This document shows, piece after piece, positions 10,001-25,000 of a DNA stretch of 64,000 nucleotides. The notes below the pieces were generated by a model, which saw only the letters and a program-made list of their open reading frames with translations, did not search any database and had not been told where the DNA came from. Origin of the DNA: Progne subis subis (lineage: Eukaryota > Chordata > Aves > Passeriformes > Hirundinidae); the NCBI GenBank assembly GCA_022316685.1, contig JAKJHU010000024.1:8526943-8590942 (forward strand). The letters run 5' to 3'. The first letter of the stretch is position 1, and every line of letters starts with the position of its first letter. The position numbers and the translations under genes were made by a program.

Positions 10001-13000
10001 TTCTTGCCTCCGGTTTGTCCTCTGGTTTTTCTGAATTACAGCATTGGTGAATTCTCTAGTTCAAAATGTTAGCATTTTCAATAAGAAGGTTCATTAGAAT
10101 AGTAACAGAAACTGTTTCTGAATTGAGGTTTTTAATATGTGCTTATAATTGCCTTAGTGCAGTTTACTGCCAGCATTACTGGTAGGATAAAAAATGTTTT
10201 TTTAGGTAAGCATTTCTGTGATTTGTCACCAAAAGGCTTTAACAGCATTGTGCTGATAGTTCTCATTCCTTGTTGCATTCCTTCAGCTATTTAGCTTACC
10301 TCTGTGTCCAATCCTTAGCTAGGGTATCCAGCAGGTAATTTGGAAAACCAATTAAATAGGATGATGATGTGTAAATGAAGAGCACATGACCAAAGAGAAG
10401 TGTGAGCACTAAATATTTTCTCGCCTGGTCTGATGAGAATATTAGAGAAGGTGTAAACCAGATCCGATCTTTGATGCCTGTTTTGTGGAGATAGTTGTGT
10501 AGAAGTAGGAGTATTTTAAATGAAAAAATTAGTTTTCATGGGTTCCAAATGCACTTTTTCTGTACTTGTTGCAGATTCCATGAGGCATGTTTCCCTTAAG
10601 AGAGTAACAATTTTGTTTCCTATTTTTACATAGAAAAGTTTTGTTTCAGGGCTTGCATGTGTCATAACGTGTGAGCAGAGCCCACTGAAAATATATTTTG
10701 GGGTGGACTAAAAGTTACTGAGAACTTTAAGTGAAGCGGATCATTTAGAACAGTTAACCCCCCATGCAAAAATCAATATTTTTGATTTGCGTTTGATGTT
10801 TTTATTGCTTGCTATGCTAAAATACTTAAATTGCTTATTTATGGAAAGTGTAATGATATTTTATGTAGAACTGTGTTTTAGGCTAAAATAGCTGGTGCAT
10901 AGATAGTTTTCAGGTTTGTAATCAATTTTCTGAGAACAGGAGGTTAAATGAGTATTATTATAAATGATCTTGTATTTGTAAGGTCTGCAGTTGAAAGGGT
11001 AAAGCGGTAGAAAATTTTGGGGGAAGAGGAGGCCAGGACAAGTAGTAGTTGATCTCTTTATCAAACGAATCCCATATTTTGGGCAGAGCTGTGTGTTGCA
11101 AGTACTACTTTCTAAAGAGATTTTTGAGAAAGTTTGTGGGTGTTTGTGTTTTTTTTTTTTTTTTTTTTTTTAATCAGACTTGTTTTCTACTTACAGGTTT
11201 TATTTTTAGTCTCAAAAAGATTTAAATTTAAGTTAAATCTTGTATTCTGGGGTTTTTTGCACAGTATTTTCTATGTGTTCTAAATAAACTGTTTTGCTGT
11301 GCAGTTTTAAAATAATTTAATCTTGTAATGTCATTATGACTGAATGTTGAGTGTATTATTGTTTCAAAATACTGTTTTCATTCAACTAAAACCTCTCGTC
11401 TGCCTTTTCATTATTATTATTTTTTTTAATTTATTAGCTTGTGTTCTGTCTTTTCATGGTAATTATTTCCAACTTGTTAACTTTCCCTTCTGCTAATTGT
11501 TTTTTGCTTGAAAGGCGCTTGGAGACCTAAATTACAATTATCCATGGAATTTTGGTATTAGTCTGGATTGACATGCATTTGAGACTTTACAGCTCTGTCC
11601 AGGTTTATTTGCTGTGACAAGAGTTGTGTTTTATTATCCCTACCTTTCTCCAGTCATTCTAAGCTATGTTCCACAGCAAGGGTTCATGGACAGAGTTCTT
11701 AGGACTTAGTTCTGTGTTCATTTAAAATGTTCACCATATCTCATTCTCCAGATGGAGTTGGTGGGGGGAAAAACATGTTGTTCAAGAACAGGGCGCTAGT
11801 AAATCCTCTTTCTTGACAGGCAAATATTTTGCTTACTACCTTATAAGCAGTAAAAAAGGCTGGGAATCAGCTGATATGCCAGAAGGGACTGAAGAAAGGA
11901 GAGTGAAAGTAGAAGACAAAGCACTGAATTTTCTTGATGGAGCTAGGTGGTGATGTGAATTTCAGAGGAGGACAAGAACAAGTTAGGTGGCACGTACTGC
12001 TGTGTAGTATCTCAGGTATTATTAGGAATATCTCTCTAAGACATTCCTTAAACTTCTATATGGATGGCTTCATTAAATGTTGTCTTAGTGTGCAGGAGTT
12101 AAGCAGTGAGTTTATTTTCAGTGTGTAGTAAGTTTTTCTCTGTAGATTTTCACTGATTGGTTTGCTCTGCTTCAGTAGGCAGGTGTGGCTGAGAGGAGCA
12201 GTGCTCTTGTATGGCTCTGTTTTGGGCTCTGTTTCTTCAGTAAAAAAGCAGAAGCCTGTCTGCAGCTGAGGAGGATCCTTGGACATGTACCAACTCCATA
12301 AAGCTTTGAATCGGATTATGACCAAGATTCAGATATTTATGCCATGTTCTCTGTGTACCTGTCTGTTCAGCTGAAGAATTTTAGGGAAGAATATTCAGTG
12401 GCCTGTGGTCGGCAGAAAGGCTGTTACAAAAATCTCTCTGGGGATTTGTTTGGCTGATACTTCTGACAAGTTTGAGATTGAAATGGTGCATTGGAAATTC
12501 AAGTGTGGTCCATGAAGAATAGGTAAGATTTGACTATACTACAGGTTTGTTTTTTTTGTTTTTTTTTCCTGGCAGTATAATAAATGAGTAGGAAAGGGTT
12601 TCACAGCTGCCTCTCAACTGCCAGTTTGTTATTCAGAGTGTCTGTTATTAGGGATTAGATTGCTTGCTTCTGTATAGCTGCTTGTTTTTTATTGAAAACT
12701 GAAGAAGACTTTTCTTTCCAGCTGTTTGTATTATCCAGTAAGTGGGGAAGGTGCTTAAGTACTTGTGACTTAGATCCAGTAGAGGGCAGTTATATCCATT
12801 GGGGGAAAAAAAAAAAAAAGATTTGGGCGTATGTTCAGATTTACTCCTTTCTGCAAGTATCATCAATCTTTAAAGGTAAAATACGAATTCTTAATTCAAA
12901 GTATTGCTTTAAAAAGTAGGCAAAAATCTTTAGCTATGGATGTGTTTTAGTAGCCTTTACATGCTTGGTATTCAGCCTACTAAAAAGTGTCTGACAAAAG

Positions 13001-16000
13001 TTGGTCCTTGCAAAAAGACTCTTTGCATTCAGAGGAAAGGTAATTGTAAAGGATACTGATGCTTGAAGACATTCTGAATAGTGGAATCTTGCATGAACAT
13101 TCACACATACTTTATACATGAAATTTATAATATGAAGAAAGTAACCTACTTGCCTTTCTCAGCCAGTGTATCAAATAGTCTGTTTTAAATCTAACCCTTT
13201 TCAGCTTTAAAGGGTGATGCATCTAGGTGTTTGGCAATAATGCTCAAAAGAGTGGAAACAGACTTTAGATGTTAAAAGCTAGCATTTTTTGTCAGGCTTT
13301 GTAATAAGCACTGCTCATTTAATGAAATTTCATGGAGGGTGGAGGAGGCTTTCTCGTTTGTGGGTTTTTGGCTGGTGACCTAAGATATTTGAGGGCCACT
13401 AATGCTTCCATTAGGTAAAGTAGGAGATCTTTCTAGTAAGAAACAGTTTGAATCACCCTATTTAGGGAGTGGTTCTTAACTTGTTTCCTTACCAGGCTGA
13501 CAAGGTGATGAGGCAAATAAGGGCTAGAAACACCCTGGACTCCTCTGATGGAAAAAGTCTCAAATTTTGTGATGTAGAGTAGATTTTTAATTGAGCACAT
13601 TTTTAATTGAGAGTCTGTAGTTTGGAGCATCCTTAATAAGTATTTGAGCAGTTAATCTTTTAAAGGCCTCAAGTCCTGGGGAGGTGTAAGTTCAGCTGAC
13701 CAGACTTGTCTAGCTGATCATTTAACATTTCTGCTCTTGTTTGCTTCCTCCAAAATTACTATGCAAGCTGATGGCTTAGGAAGTCTGTAAGTCCTTTTAG
13801 ATTTGTCACCATTTTGATATTCAGGAGCTGCTTTGTTCTTGTAGCAGTCATTTGCCTGTGGTGCTGTACTGTCTCTTTCAATCCATAGTTGCCTTTTGGT
13901 ACTGGTGGGATGCTTTTGATGTCTGGCATCCAGTTAAAATCATCTGTGGCTTTTTTGTTTGTTTGATTGTGGGGTTTTTGTTTTGTTTAGTATCTGAAAG
14001 TCCGCTTTATTATTTTAACTGGCTTGTGAATAGACTGGTGTTGCTGGTTGTGATGATGAATTTGTGGTGGTGACAATTCATTGAAAACAAGATAACTTGT
14101 ATGAAGAATAGTAATGTCTTACTAAAGGCTGGAGATTTTGTAGAAAAAAGTGGTGACTATAAATTTATTTTTTTCCCCTTGCCATGAGTTTATTCTTGGT
14201 AACATTTAATATATCTGGTCTCTAATAAAAGTTCTAAAGCTGAAAGGTGGGGAAAAAAGGTCGTGTGCTCCTGCATGGAGCAGTATGTAAGCTAATAAAT
14301 AAAATGTGGAGTACAGTGTCTAGCTCTGGGAAGAGAGAGGCTTGCTGGAGCAAGTCCAGCAGAAGCTTGCAGAAGTGATTTAGGAGTTAGGAGAGGCTGG
14401 GAGCTGAAGCTTAATCTGACTCTGTTCAGCCTGGCTCTGTGCAGTTTCACGTCTTTGTGATTCTCCCCAGCTTATAGTTTGCTCCTTAGTTTTTTCACTG
14501 TAGTTTGTCACAGCACCTCATTACTCTGCTTAATAAGGAGCTGACTGAAACTTAAGTGTAATCCTATATATATACATACATTTAAATTTGGCATTGTAAA
14601 ATGTTTTTAATTAAAAGTATAATGTATGTGCTCACTAGATGGCAGCAGATTCCTTAACTAACTATGAGGATGAAACATTCTCCACTAACAGCAGGTATTT
14701 TGGGACTTCATAGTGCAAATGAGCTTTTAATACTGTATTTGTGCTAAAATTAAAATATTAGGTAATAATATGCAGAACTTAATGCAATGTACAGCTAACA
14801 TTAGAACTCCTCTGAAAAGAACTTAAGGGCATGCATTCCCAGAACTGTTTCAAGATTGGATATGGAAGATTGCATTGCTCATGAATATCATATTTATTGT
14901 TTTGGTTAGACATCTTCAGTCTTAAGCTATCTTGTCTTCTTATAACAGATAATGCAAAATGCAGAAGGAGAAGAAAATACATATGTCTTATGCGTTACTG
15001 CAACTGGAGTGCAACATTAAAATTGGTATTATTTCTCTGCAAATAGGTAACTGAAAACTCAGGATTTGTTGATGGAAAATATTTTTCTTTGAGAAATCAC
15101 TTTATTTTTAGGGGAGGAGTAAACATACATAAATTTTGATGTGTAGATGTTTCAAACTGAATTTTAAAAACTGCTTAATATTCTATTTTCTTTTTTTGAG
15201 TCTGACTTGAGTTTGGTCTTGCATTTTTGTGGAACATGCTCTTTGTGTGTGTCAGTTGTGAAGAAAAGTAACCTTGGCCCAAAGCTTTCTGTTCTGAGTA
15301 GCACTTCAGCATTTTACTAAATGAGCTTTTCAGATGATGAGTAACCTGAATCAGGGAGATGGGCAGTGTGTGTTTGCACTGGAGCCTGTGTGTTAGTCTG
15401 TTAGACTGTATTTTAAAGAGAAAATGAATACTGGAAGAGTAGTTTATGAAAAGAAATGGAGCAATGGAGAAGAATTCATCTGTTCAGAGAGATGCTTTGG
15501 GGTATCAGCCTGGAGATGCATTTCACAAAGATTTGGTCTTGTAAACTGTTGTTTTTGTATGTACTTCAGAGGAGGAAGCGGAGGAGATGAACTCACCTGT
15601 TAGAGGAAAATCAAGTAAAGGAGTATCTAATGTAACTGTATCTAGTGAAGCCCTTTTGTTCAAAAGGACTGCATCAAAAGGAAATAGCCAAGGAATATGT
15701 GGCGACTCCTATCCTTATTGCAGTTTTATAGGGTTGCCCAAACCAATATAATAACGTGAGAAAGCAGAGACAACTGTATAGTGTACTTATTGGGAGCTTT
15801 TATACTCTCATGTTTGATTGTTGGACCCATGTTCCAGCTTGTTTAGGAAAGCAGTCAGCAGGGTATGACCTAGCAAATTCAGTTTAGAACTTGAAATCTT
15901 AACTTGGGACCAGTTTTCAAGTCTTTCTTACACTGCTTTTTGTAAGACTAAGTTTTGTATTTTAAAATTTTGCTTTGAGCACTTAGGGAGGGGCTTAATT

Positions 16001-19000
16001 GCATCTGTACTAATATCTCAGTTCCAAAGTGGTTTTTATGTATTGAAGAATTAAAGATAATAAATGCCACATTTTGTTTGTTTCTTGTTGAATGAATAAC
16101 CCAACTAACCATGCTTGTAGCTGAATACACTTTCCATCTATGGAATCCTGTGGGCTTATTTGTTCCGTCTTCATTAATATTTCTAGCTTGTGTCACACTT
16201 TTATAGAAGCCTTTTGATAGATGGAATGTGCTGCTTAGGACTTCTGTATATTTTTAATGACACTGACAGTATACAGAAAAACTTTTTTTCTGCAGTAGCA
16301 GATTTCTTGGCAAAATGAAGATATTTGCATACTGCATCTTAATTACACAAATGCTTTATATTCAGTGATTTATTCTACTTAATCTTTTCTCACTCTGAAA
16401 TAGTGGTCTCAATCTTCTGTTTGTGATGTGTTTGTCAAAGCAGGCAGTGATACAGAACTTTTTTGTTAGAGCAGGAATGGTTCATAACTCACAAGGGGCA
16501 GATCCCTGGGTGAGTCATTTAGGTCATTCCCACTTGTGTGGAAAAATATTACATCATTGCTCTGTACTCAGTGTTCTATTTATATCATGCCAGAATTTTA
16601 AGTACATTTTGCTTTTTTTAGATGTTGTAAACAGTATTGGGGGTTTGTCTAAAAGTAAAGTTACTCCTAGGCCATAGAAGGAGCATTACTGAATCAAATG
16701 TTTACAGAGACCAGGAGTCAGAGGAGCACACTGTCTGCAGATTGAAGCTTGCCAAGGGTGTGGGGGTTGACCTTTGTAGCAGAAAATGTAAAAGGCAGCA
16801 CAGATCTATTCTATCTGTAACCCTGTAGCTTTGCATGGTTGTTGGTTTTTTTTTTTTCTTCTCCTCTTGGTTTTTATTAGAGCAGTAAATAAAGGTGGAG
16901 CCATAGTTATGAGCAGGTCTGACAAATATTGATGAGAACACCTTCAACCTAAAGTTATTCTTTTTTGTTGTAGCAGTTTCTTTTGGTTCATTCACATCTT
17001 TCAATTTCAGGCATTCTCCTTGCATAATCTTATGTTAAAGATTGAGTTATTATGTCAGACTAGATTCCCTCTGTTTCCCCCAGGGAATTCTGCAGTTGCA
17101 TCACTCTGTCTACACCTTCTGCATTTTCTCCAGCTTTGGATCTTGTATTAGCATTGTTTGCAAAGAGATTTTTTCTGCCTGTATTCTCACCGGGTTAAAT
17201 CAGCCTCTGATTTCATTCTAAGACTTCAATACTGGAAACTATGCAGTCTGCTACTTTTTTTTTTTTTTTTTCAGATATTTCTCTCACAGTAAGCTTAAAC
17301 TGATTAGCTAAGAAGGGTACCAGTTATTCTGAAGTTTCTTCTGGCATCCTGCACAGAGCTATATTCTGCTTTACTGCAGAACACTAAGAAAAGTGTTCCT
17401 TTTGTGTTCTTCTGCACATGCGTTCTTAAAAATTCTGTAGTATTGTTCTGGAGGCAGCACCTTTGAGATGCAGCTTTTATCAGATCTGTGAATACAATGA
17501 GCTGTGGTGGATTTGGGACTGGGGTTTGTGTTCTTTTGTGTTCCCCCCCCCCCCCCAAGTTTCTATTGTTGTGTTTACGGTAGGGCTTTTGCCTGCATCA
17601 GAATGTTGGTGAGAATTATTTCTCAAACTGATAAGTTGCTGTAGGAAAGGTTTAGGTGATTGTGAAATTAAGAGAGGACTGAAAGGAAAGTTGTTTCATT
17701 CAGAAAATGTGGTGCTTTTCCTGTTTATTCTGAATCTGTACTGAGAATCTTCCAATTATAAAATGGTTAATTGTGTTTAAGAAGTAGTAGTTGAGTATAC
17801 ATATTTTATGTTGATACTGTCAAACATCATGAAATTCAACAGGGTCAGAACTGAAGAACAAAAACTGAACTGCAAAATGTCATGGTGGCTTAGAATGTAC
17901 AAAATTGAGAGTACAAAGGACCTGGAAATGATGCAAGAGAAGTCATTTACAATAGCTTAATGGGATTGTGCATGATAGATAGTTCATATGTGCACTATGA
18001 ACATGTGACAAGTGTGATAGAAGTTGTTAAGTTACAACAACTGACTCATGGAGAGCAATTCACAGGCAGTCCTGACCTCAGCTTGAAATTGAGATCTTGA
18101 TTCCTTTTGTGTGTTGGAAATGCCGTGATGTCCTTCATGGATAACTGTAACCCATAAAGGTGACATAAACGTTCCTGTGTTCTGGATGCATTTCTTTAGT
18201 TATTTATGTCTTCTGTGCGGCTCTAGTTGCATTTTTTTTCCATTGCTTTAACTTGTAGATCCTGAACATTCTGGTTCATTGTCCTGCCAGTTACTGTTGT
18301 GTTTGGGAATGCCAGCAGACTGCCTCCTGACAGTGCAGAGCTCAGATGCTGCCTTAATGTTTCATGCAATATTTTAAAGCACTGTGTCACGGCAGGCTGT
18401 GTTGCTCTGTGTTTTCAGGTGACCGGGTCATAGACGTGGGCTCAGAGTGGAGAACGTTCAGCAATGACAAAGCAACCAAGGACCCATCTCGAGTCGGGGA
18501 CACCCAGAATCCTTTGCTGAGTGATGGTGACTTGAGTACAATGATTGGCAAGGTAACACTGCAAATACTAAATTTTACTGAGTGTTCTTATGTCAAATAC
18601 TAGATTGTACATCCACAGAAAAACTATACAACATATGTATTTTTGAAGAGGCTTCTGCTTGAACTGAACTTGCATGGTTTGACAGTGTATAAAATGTGGC
18701 CCTTTCTTGGGGATAGAAGGAAAGGACCAACCTTTGCAAAAAAACCCAAAAGGTTTGCAGTTCTTTGGGGTTACTTGCTACCCTTTGATATATTGCCATA
18801 AATAGGAAAGATGATGCTGCATTTTTAGAGGAAGTATATTTAGCAAGTGTATTTGAGGTGGTTCTGAAATCAGTGTTGAGATAGTAGTAGCTAGTGCTGC
18901 CATTTTTTTTGGGTAGGAAGATTTGTATCAGATTCATATTAGAGACCTAGAGGTCTCGTGTTGTGCATGTTCATCCAATTAATGTTAAAGCACTAAATGT

Positions 19001-22000
19001 AGGATTCTTTCATGGTGTGAGTGCCCCAAAGGAAAGTATTCAATCTGTACTTGGGTTGAAATTTCATGGTGCAATCATATCCTGCTGTTTCTCCTGAGAG
19101 CAAGTAGGACTAGTCACACAAATGCATTCCTTTTAATGAAGTAGTGACCCAGGTAAGTTTTGATGTACTTTTACTGCAAGATCCAAATTAATTTTTGTGG
19201 CTTCCCGGAAAGTTTCATGAAAAGGGGTATAGTTGCTGATTAAAAACATTTTGCTGCTTTGTGTTTTCTCAGAAGTTTTTGTTCCAGTGTTGTTGCTAGG
19301 CTGAAGTGCCTAAACATGTATGGATAGGGCAGTGCGCAGCATACTTTTCATCCAAGAGCTCTTCAAAGTGAGGAAGTCGTCAAGTGAATACTGATGGGCA
19401 GCTAATTTTCACCATTAGTGGAAAAGAAACCTGAGGAATTGTCCAAGTAGATGGTTGTGTTTTGGATAACTCCAAGCATTGCTGCCTATCACATTTTAGG
19501 ATTTTGGGTGGCTTTTGGAGTACATTCAGGTAAACAAATTTCTGCACTGCTCCATTAGAACATTGGCATTGCTAAGTGGCTCTGTGAAGCAGTGCTGTAG
19601 AAGTCACTGGAATTCTAATGCCACCTCTGTAGGATTAGAAGGATTGTAGTTCAGAGGGCTTGGACTTCTGTTGCTGATTTGGCCAACTGTGATTAAGATC
19701 TGTACCTTTATAGATAAATGGAGAAATTGACTGTTCCATGTTCACATTGTTTCTCACTCCGGGCTGTTTAAATACAAGGTTTGCTTCTGGGAGCTCAGTT
19801 TGATTCAGCAGAATGACCTGAGCTCCTTTAGAACCTACATGTTGGAAAAGATGAATAACATTTCAGCAAAAGATAGATTTTGTGTCCAGGTGATCAGTGA
19901 CTTGTGCCCTGCCCTTTGGAGGTTCAGACCCTAATTTAGAATAAAGAGGGGTAGCACCCTTAGTGAGAGTATTAAAGACACACAGAGAAACTTCTATGAA
20001 AAGCTTGTTTGCCCATAAAAACTAAAAACTTTGAGATGGGCATTCAGCTAATGGAACTTTTGCTGTGAACCAGAACATCCCAGAATAAGCATGACTGAAC
20101 TTGCTGTAGCAAAGATTGCCATTCCATGAAGACAAGATGTGGGAATGTTAGTGTGGCATGATTTAACCTATGAGAACTGGGTGAAAAGTACTGGAACTGC
20201 CAGGATTGTGCTGGGGAATGTAGGGGGGGGACAGTCAGTCCAACTTTATTTGCACATGGAGGGATTGCAGAGGACGTGCATTATTTTCCATGGGAAATTG
20301 AGACTCCCTTTGACAAACCAGGATGTTTTCTGCACAAAAGTTCCTGTGTTTGTCTTGCTAGTAAGCAGGAGCTCTGAGATATCAGTTCATTGATGTGAGC
20401 TCTGTATCAGGGGCTACTTTTTTTAAGTCGCTTCGAAGGAAGTGTGAATGGCTTTTATCAGAAGATGCTAAAGAAATCTCCTGTCAGTGCAGAAATGGCA
20501 TGAATTTTGCTGCAAAATTAACTAACTCAAGGAAGTAGTACATTTCTCAAGCTGAAGTCCCTGCTGGTGGTAGGCTGAGATGTCGATTGACCTAGATACA
20601 CACAGTGGCTGATCAAGGGAGAAATTTGTGTAGTCTTGAAGAGGGTAAGTAGTATCTGATAGAGTACAGAACAACGTTTGTGAATTCCAGATAATGAAGC
20701 AAGGTAAGATTATTTTCCCGGTTAACAGCAGTTTGTAGAATGGCCTGGAGCAGACCCCTTATCTGTGTGCCAGAGATGGCTTTAACCTTTCGTATGGGAT
20801 AGGACCAGGGCTATTTCCCTCTGCTTAGGTAGCACTGCAGGTAATAAAACCTTTACATCTGACCTGCTCCAGTCTCCCAGAAACATCCCAACAGAAAAAC
20901 CCCTGAAACACAACCTGTGTTGTGGGAAATCCAAAAGAGAAAGGACATTGATAATTCTCATGGCACATCATGTTAGATCTGTTATAAATGGGAACAGAGG
21001 TGGAAATGGAGTCTCAACCAGTTACAGCAGTATTGCTTTGTAACAGTAGAGGAAGAGGGTCAGTTCTGCTTCACAGAGTGGTTTGTCTCTCCTTCCTCTG
21101 GGAAGGCAGGAAGTGTTGCTGTGGGGCCCCTTCCTGTGGGGGTGTGTGGTCTGTATGTGTTAGCAGCAGAGGCTGCTCTGCCCGTGCAAAGGGATTAATT
21201 CCTAATTGGTTTTAATGCTTAAGGAGCCCATCTGTCTGAGGCAGTAGCAGCCTGCATTGGAACAAAGATTAATTTGCCTGTGAAGAGGAAGGTGAATAGC
21301 ATAGTTGGCAGTGGTGGAAGTGGTTTGAATTCCACAGGCAGGTCTTCAGGATACTGGCACAGAACTGTAACTCTGAAATTGGATACTGTGCTGCAGTTGA
21401 TCTGATTACAGTGCAGATCAATTGGAGGCATGGTGAAGTGTCACTTAATTGTGATTTGACTGCCAGAATGTTATAGTTATTTCTAAAATTCTAACGTAAA
21501 ATTAAACAAAAATAACTGAACAAGCAGCTTTTAGCTTTGTTTTGATATGGGGAACTCTTTTCTATCAGTCAAAAAGCAAACTGTAAGTTTTGTTTCCTAT
21601 CTTGTGGAAAATGTCTTTTGTCACCTTTGCTAGTTAATTGATTCCTTTTTGTAGTAACAGCAGCCCCAAGAGAATATATATATTGGTTGAACAAAGATCT
21701 ATGCAATCTTTTGGCACAGAATTCCTATCCTTTGATCAGGTATCTCTGAAAGGAATCTGGCTGTTGTTGAACTGCATGGCCTAAGTCTGGAAGTGCTATA
21801 TTGATAAGCAATAAGAAGGTATCAGGGGCTGATGATTGCAAAAGGAGAAAGGATCCATCAGACTGATTCCTGTGAGCTGGTTGTACTGGGCAAGAAGACT
21901 GCTGGCTCTGGGAGCATGCCTTGGTGCTGTGGTTAACCACAAATCAGTGATGTGGATGATACTGGTCATTCTTAATACTTTCTGCTACTGTGGGGAAATA

Positions 22001-25000
22001 CTGGTGTACAAAGCTGTTGAATGCCAGCACTGTAAACATGATCTCCACTGGGCCCCTTCAGAGGTTGTCACTGTTTACTGGACTGCATTTTTTCACTTAA
22101 GCTACCTTGAAGGTTGTTTCCAGGATTGTATCCATGAGGTTTCTTTTTTGTTTGACAGCCAAACAGGTAGAACTCCTGATTCAAAGGCCACAACAGTAAA
22201 CCACGATTCATAAAATCAATTTCATTTCAGTTAAAACTGTGTGGCTTCTGTCCTTTTCCATGAAGGGAAAGGGACTCCTAACATGGTTGTCAAGGGCTGG
22301 AATCAACAAAGCATAGTCCCATCTCCCTCAAAGCTCCAGAAGGGAAGTAAATAGTGCATTTAAATAACAACTGCAGGGAGAATTTCTGTGGTTCATGTAA
22401 GCAATTGAGGTGGAAGAGTGTTTTCCACCCCTTTTATAGTTGTGAGTGGTATATTGGGCATGGCTCTTGAAAAGGGCTCACATCAGCAGGGTAAATTCTT
22501 GTCTATTTTATCTCCACAGCACCTAATAGATGTGTTTTTTTAAAATTAATTTTTTGGTTCTTAACCAGTGGACCAGGGAAAATCCCTGTGGTGAAGGGGA
22601 ATTATTGGGGGCTCCAGGACAGAGCAATATTTCCTGGTACAGTAGCCTCTGATACAAAGCCTAACTAGAGAAGGACCTGGGAGCTTATGTTGTTTGTGCT
22701 CACTCTTCTGGCGTTTACAAGAGTTTGTGCTCATGCAGTTCCTGTATGCATTTGTGCATAGCACTGGTCTAGGAGGCCATGATACATTACACAGATGTAA
22801 CACACTGCAGGGAACAGGGCACACACTGATGGCCATTGAGGAGCCTTTTGACATGAGACTCTTGTATACTTTGGGCCAAGGGAAGTTCTGGCATAATTTT
22901 GAATGGAAAGCATAGTATTTGCTCTTTGTGGCCTGAAGTTTGTTGTGCTTTATTTTTGCTCTTGGTTTACCTTTTCATCTTACTGGGAACCTTTGACTAG
23001 TTGGAGGTGTTCATCTAGCCAAGGAAGTAGGATTGTCTTTGGAGCAGCCCACTGCTGTGTTGGTGCCAGGATCATGTCTGGGTGCTTATTTTGTATTAAC
23101 AAGCTTGAAGTAGTAAGAAAAAACCAGGAACGGTTCTGGAATCTATTGTAGAGACCTGTTGAAGAAGCTAGGGAGACTTTGTGAGGAGGGTTCTGTGCCA
23201 AGTCCTCAGCTGCCACAATGAATCAAGGTGTATGAGCGCCACAGATGGTGTCTCAGCAGGGAGGGATCCACTGGGACTGATGGAAGTGGGGTGTCCTTGG
23301 CGCCTTGGCCAAGGGAAGGGGAGCAGAGTATGTGAGTGGTCAAGAGTAGGTGTTATTACTGTCAGTCAGAGAACATGTATGAAATGCAGAAATGCACCTC
23401 AGATTATAGAGTTAGAGCCTGTGTTAAAATAGAAGGGCAATTCTCAAAGAACATGAGTCAGGAACAAAGAAAATGGCAGCTCAAAAGAAAAAGATAGATG
23501 CCAGGGCATGTTCTATCCTTTGTTCATTTTGTCTTTTCTCCACTTTGTACAGCCTGGACATCTCGATCCATTGCTGGGTATTTAATTTGAGAACTGTGTG
23601 TGCAAGTGCTTAGCCAGGTTATCAGTCAGTCACAGATCAAGACCTGCTCTATGTTAACTGGTTTTGGCAAAATGACAGTGTGGCAGTCGCTGTCTGCAGT
23701 GGCTCGTTTAAATGACCAAATCTGTCTGTAGTGTAAGTTGGATGCCCCATCCCAGGTAAATTGAAGATACCAGCAAGGAATAAATGCTTGCAGATTCAGG
23801 AAATCCCGGTTTCTACACGTGATGAAATTGTCAAGAAGTAGTTTCTGTTTGAAAGAACTTGGGCCCCCTTGCATACTGTGACAGTCAACACTTACGTGGA
23901 CAACATAGATTAGACATTGCTCCTCTGAACTTAGAGGACATGTCATCAGGTATCACTAATCTGACATGGCAGTATTTGGTTAAGGCTTGTTTTGGACTCC
24001 TGGCAAATTGAAAACCTTAAATATTCTAGACCCTCTTGTTTGGGCAAATTTGCGTATTTAATAAAAGTATGCAATTTGCACTATCAGTTGTAAAATATAA
24101 ACAAAATTGTACCTTGGAAGCTTGTTTTGAAGTTTCCAGGTTGGGTTTGAGGCTCTTGATTCTCCAAAGACCTCAAGTTTTTCTTTTAAGAGGCCTGTGA
24201 TTTTCCCATAAAGCCAAAATACGTGGATATGTCCATTTTCTGATTAAGGCTTGCAGTCTCTAACAGGCACAGTATCAAGTTGTGTTTGGCTGGCTCATTG
24301 GTTTGTGTTCTCTTTGCCCATGCCTTCACTATGATGGTTATCATTGTAACAGCTGGTCTCCAGCTGACCATAAAATTGTTTTTCTGACTCACCTGTCTGC
24401 CACAGATGGCAGCGCAAAGGACACACAAGAGTTGCATAGAGTATCATCCTGGACCTCAGCACTGGCGACAGAAGTATTGCAATGCACACTTTGGCTATAT
24501 GTTATCTTTCTCTTTTTGACTCTGTAACTATTGTTACACGAGGGAAGAAAAAGCCCTGTGTAATCTGTGGTCTCTTGGAAGCAATTTGCTATTTGAGACC
24601 GGTGCAAAGTGTAAAACCTGTTGTGTGGAACAATACTGGATTGAATGAGTTACTTTCAGTGATGTTTATTTGCACAACTGTTGGAACTGATGCCTTGAAT
24701 TAAAATGTATAAAACTGGAAGATGTTTGCTTTTGAAGTGAGCAGGAAGTTGCTTGTATTATTGATGATGCAAATTTTTCTTTTCAGGGCACAGGTGCAGC
24801 AAGTTTTGATGAATTTGGGAATTCAAAGTACCAAAATCGCAGAACTATGAGCAGCTCTGATCGTGCGATGATGAATGCTTTTAAAGAAATTACCAACATG
24901 GCAGACAGAATCAACCTCCCTAGAAATATAGTTGTAAGTTCATGTCTTCCTTCCTTAAATTGTTCTGGCATTGACTTAGTTAGCATAATATAATGAGCAC

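Noticed and set aside
21836..22213. A 125-codon open frame in GTF2B intron 3
   Set aside because: No recognisable family, no Kozak or splice support, and codon content like intronic noise.
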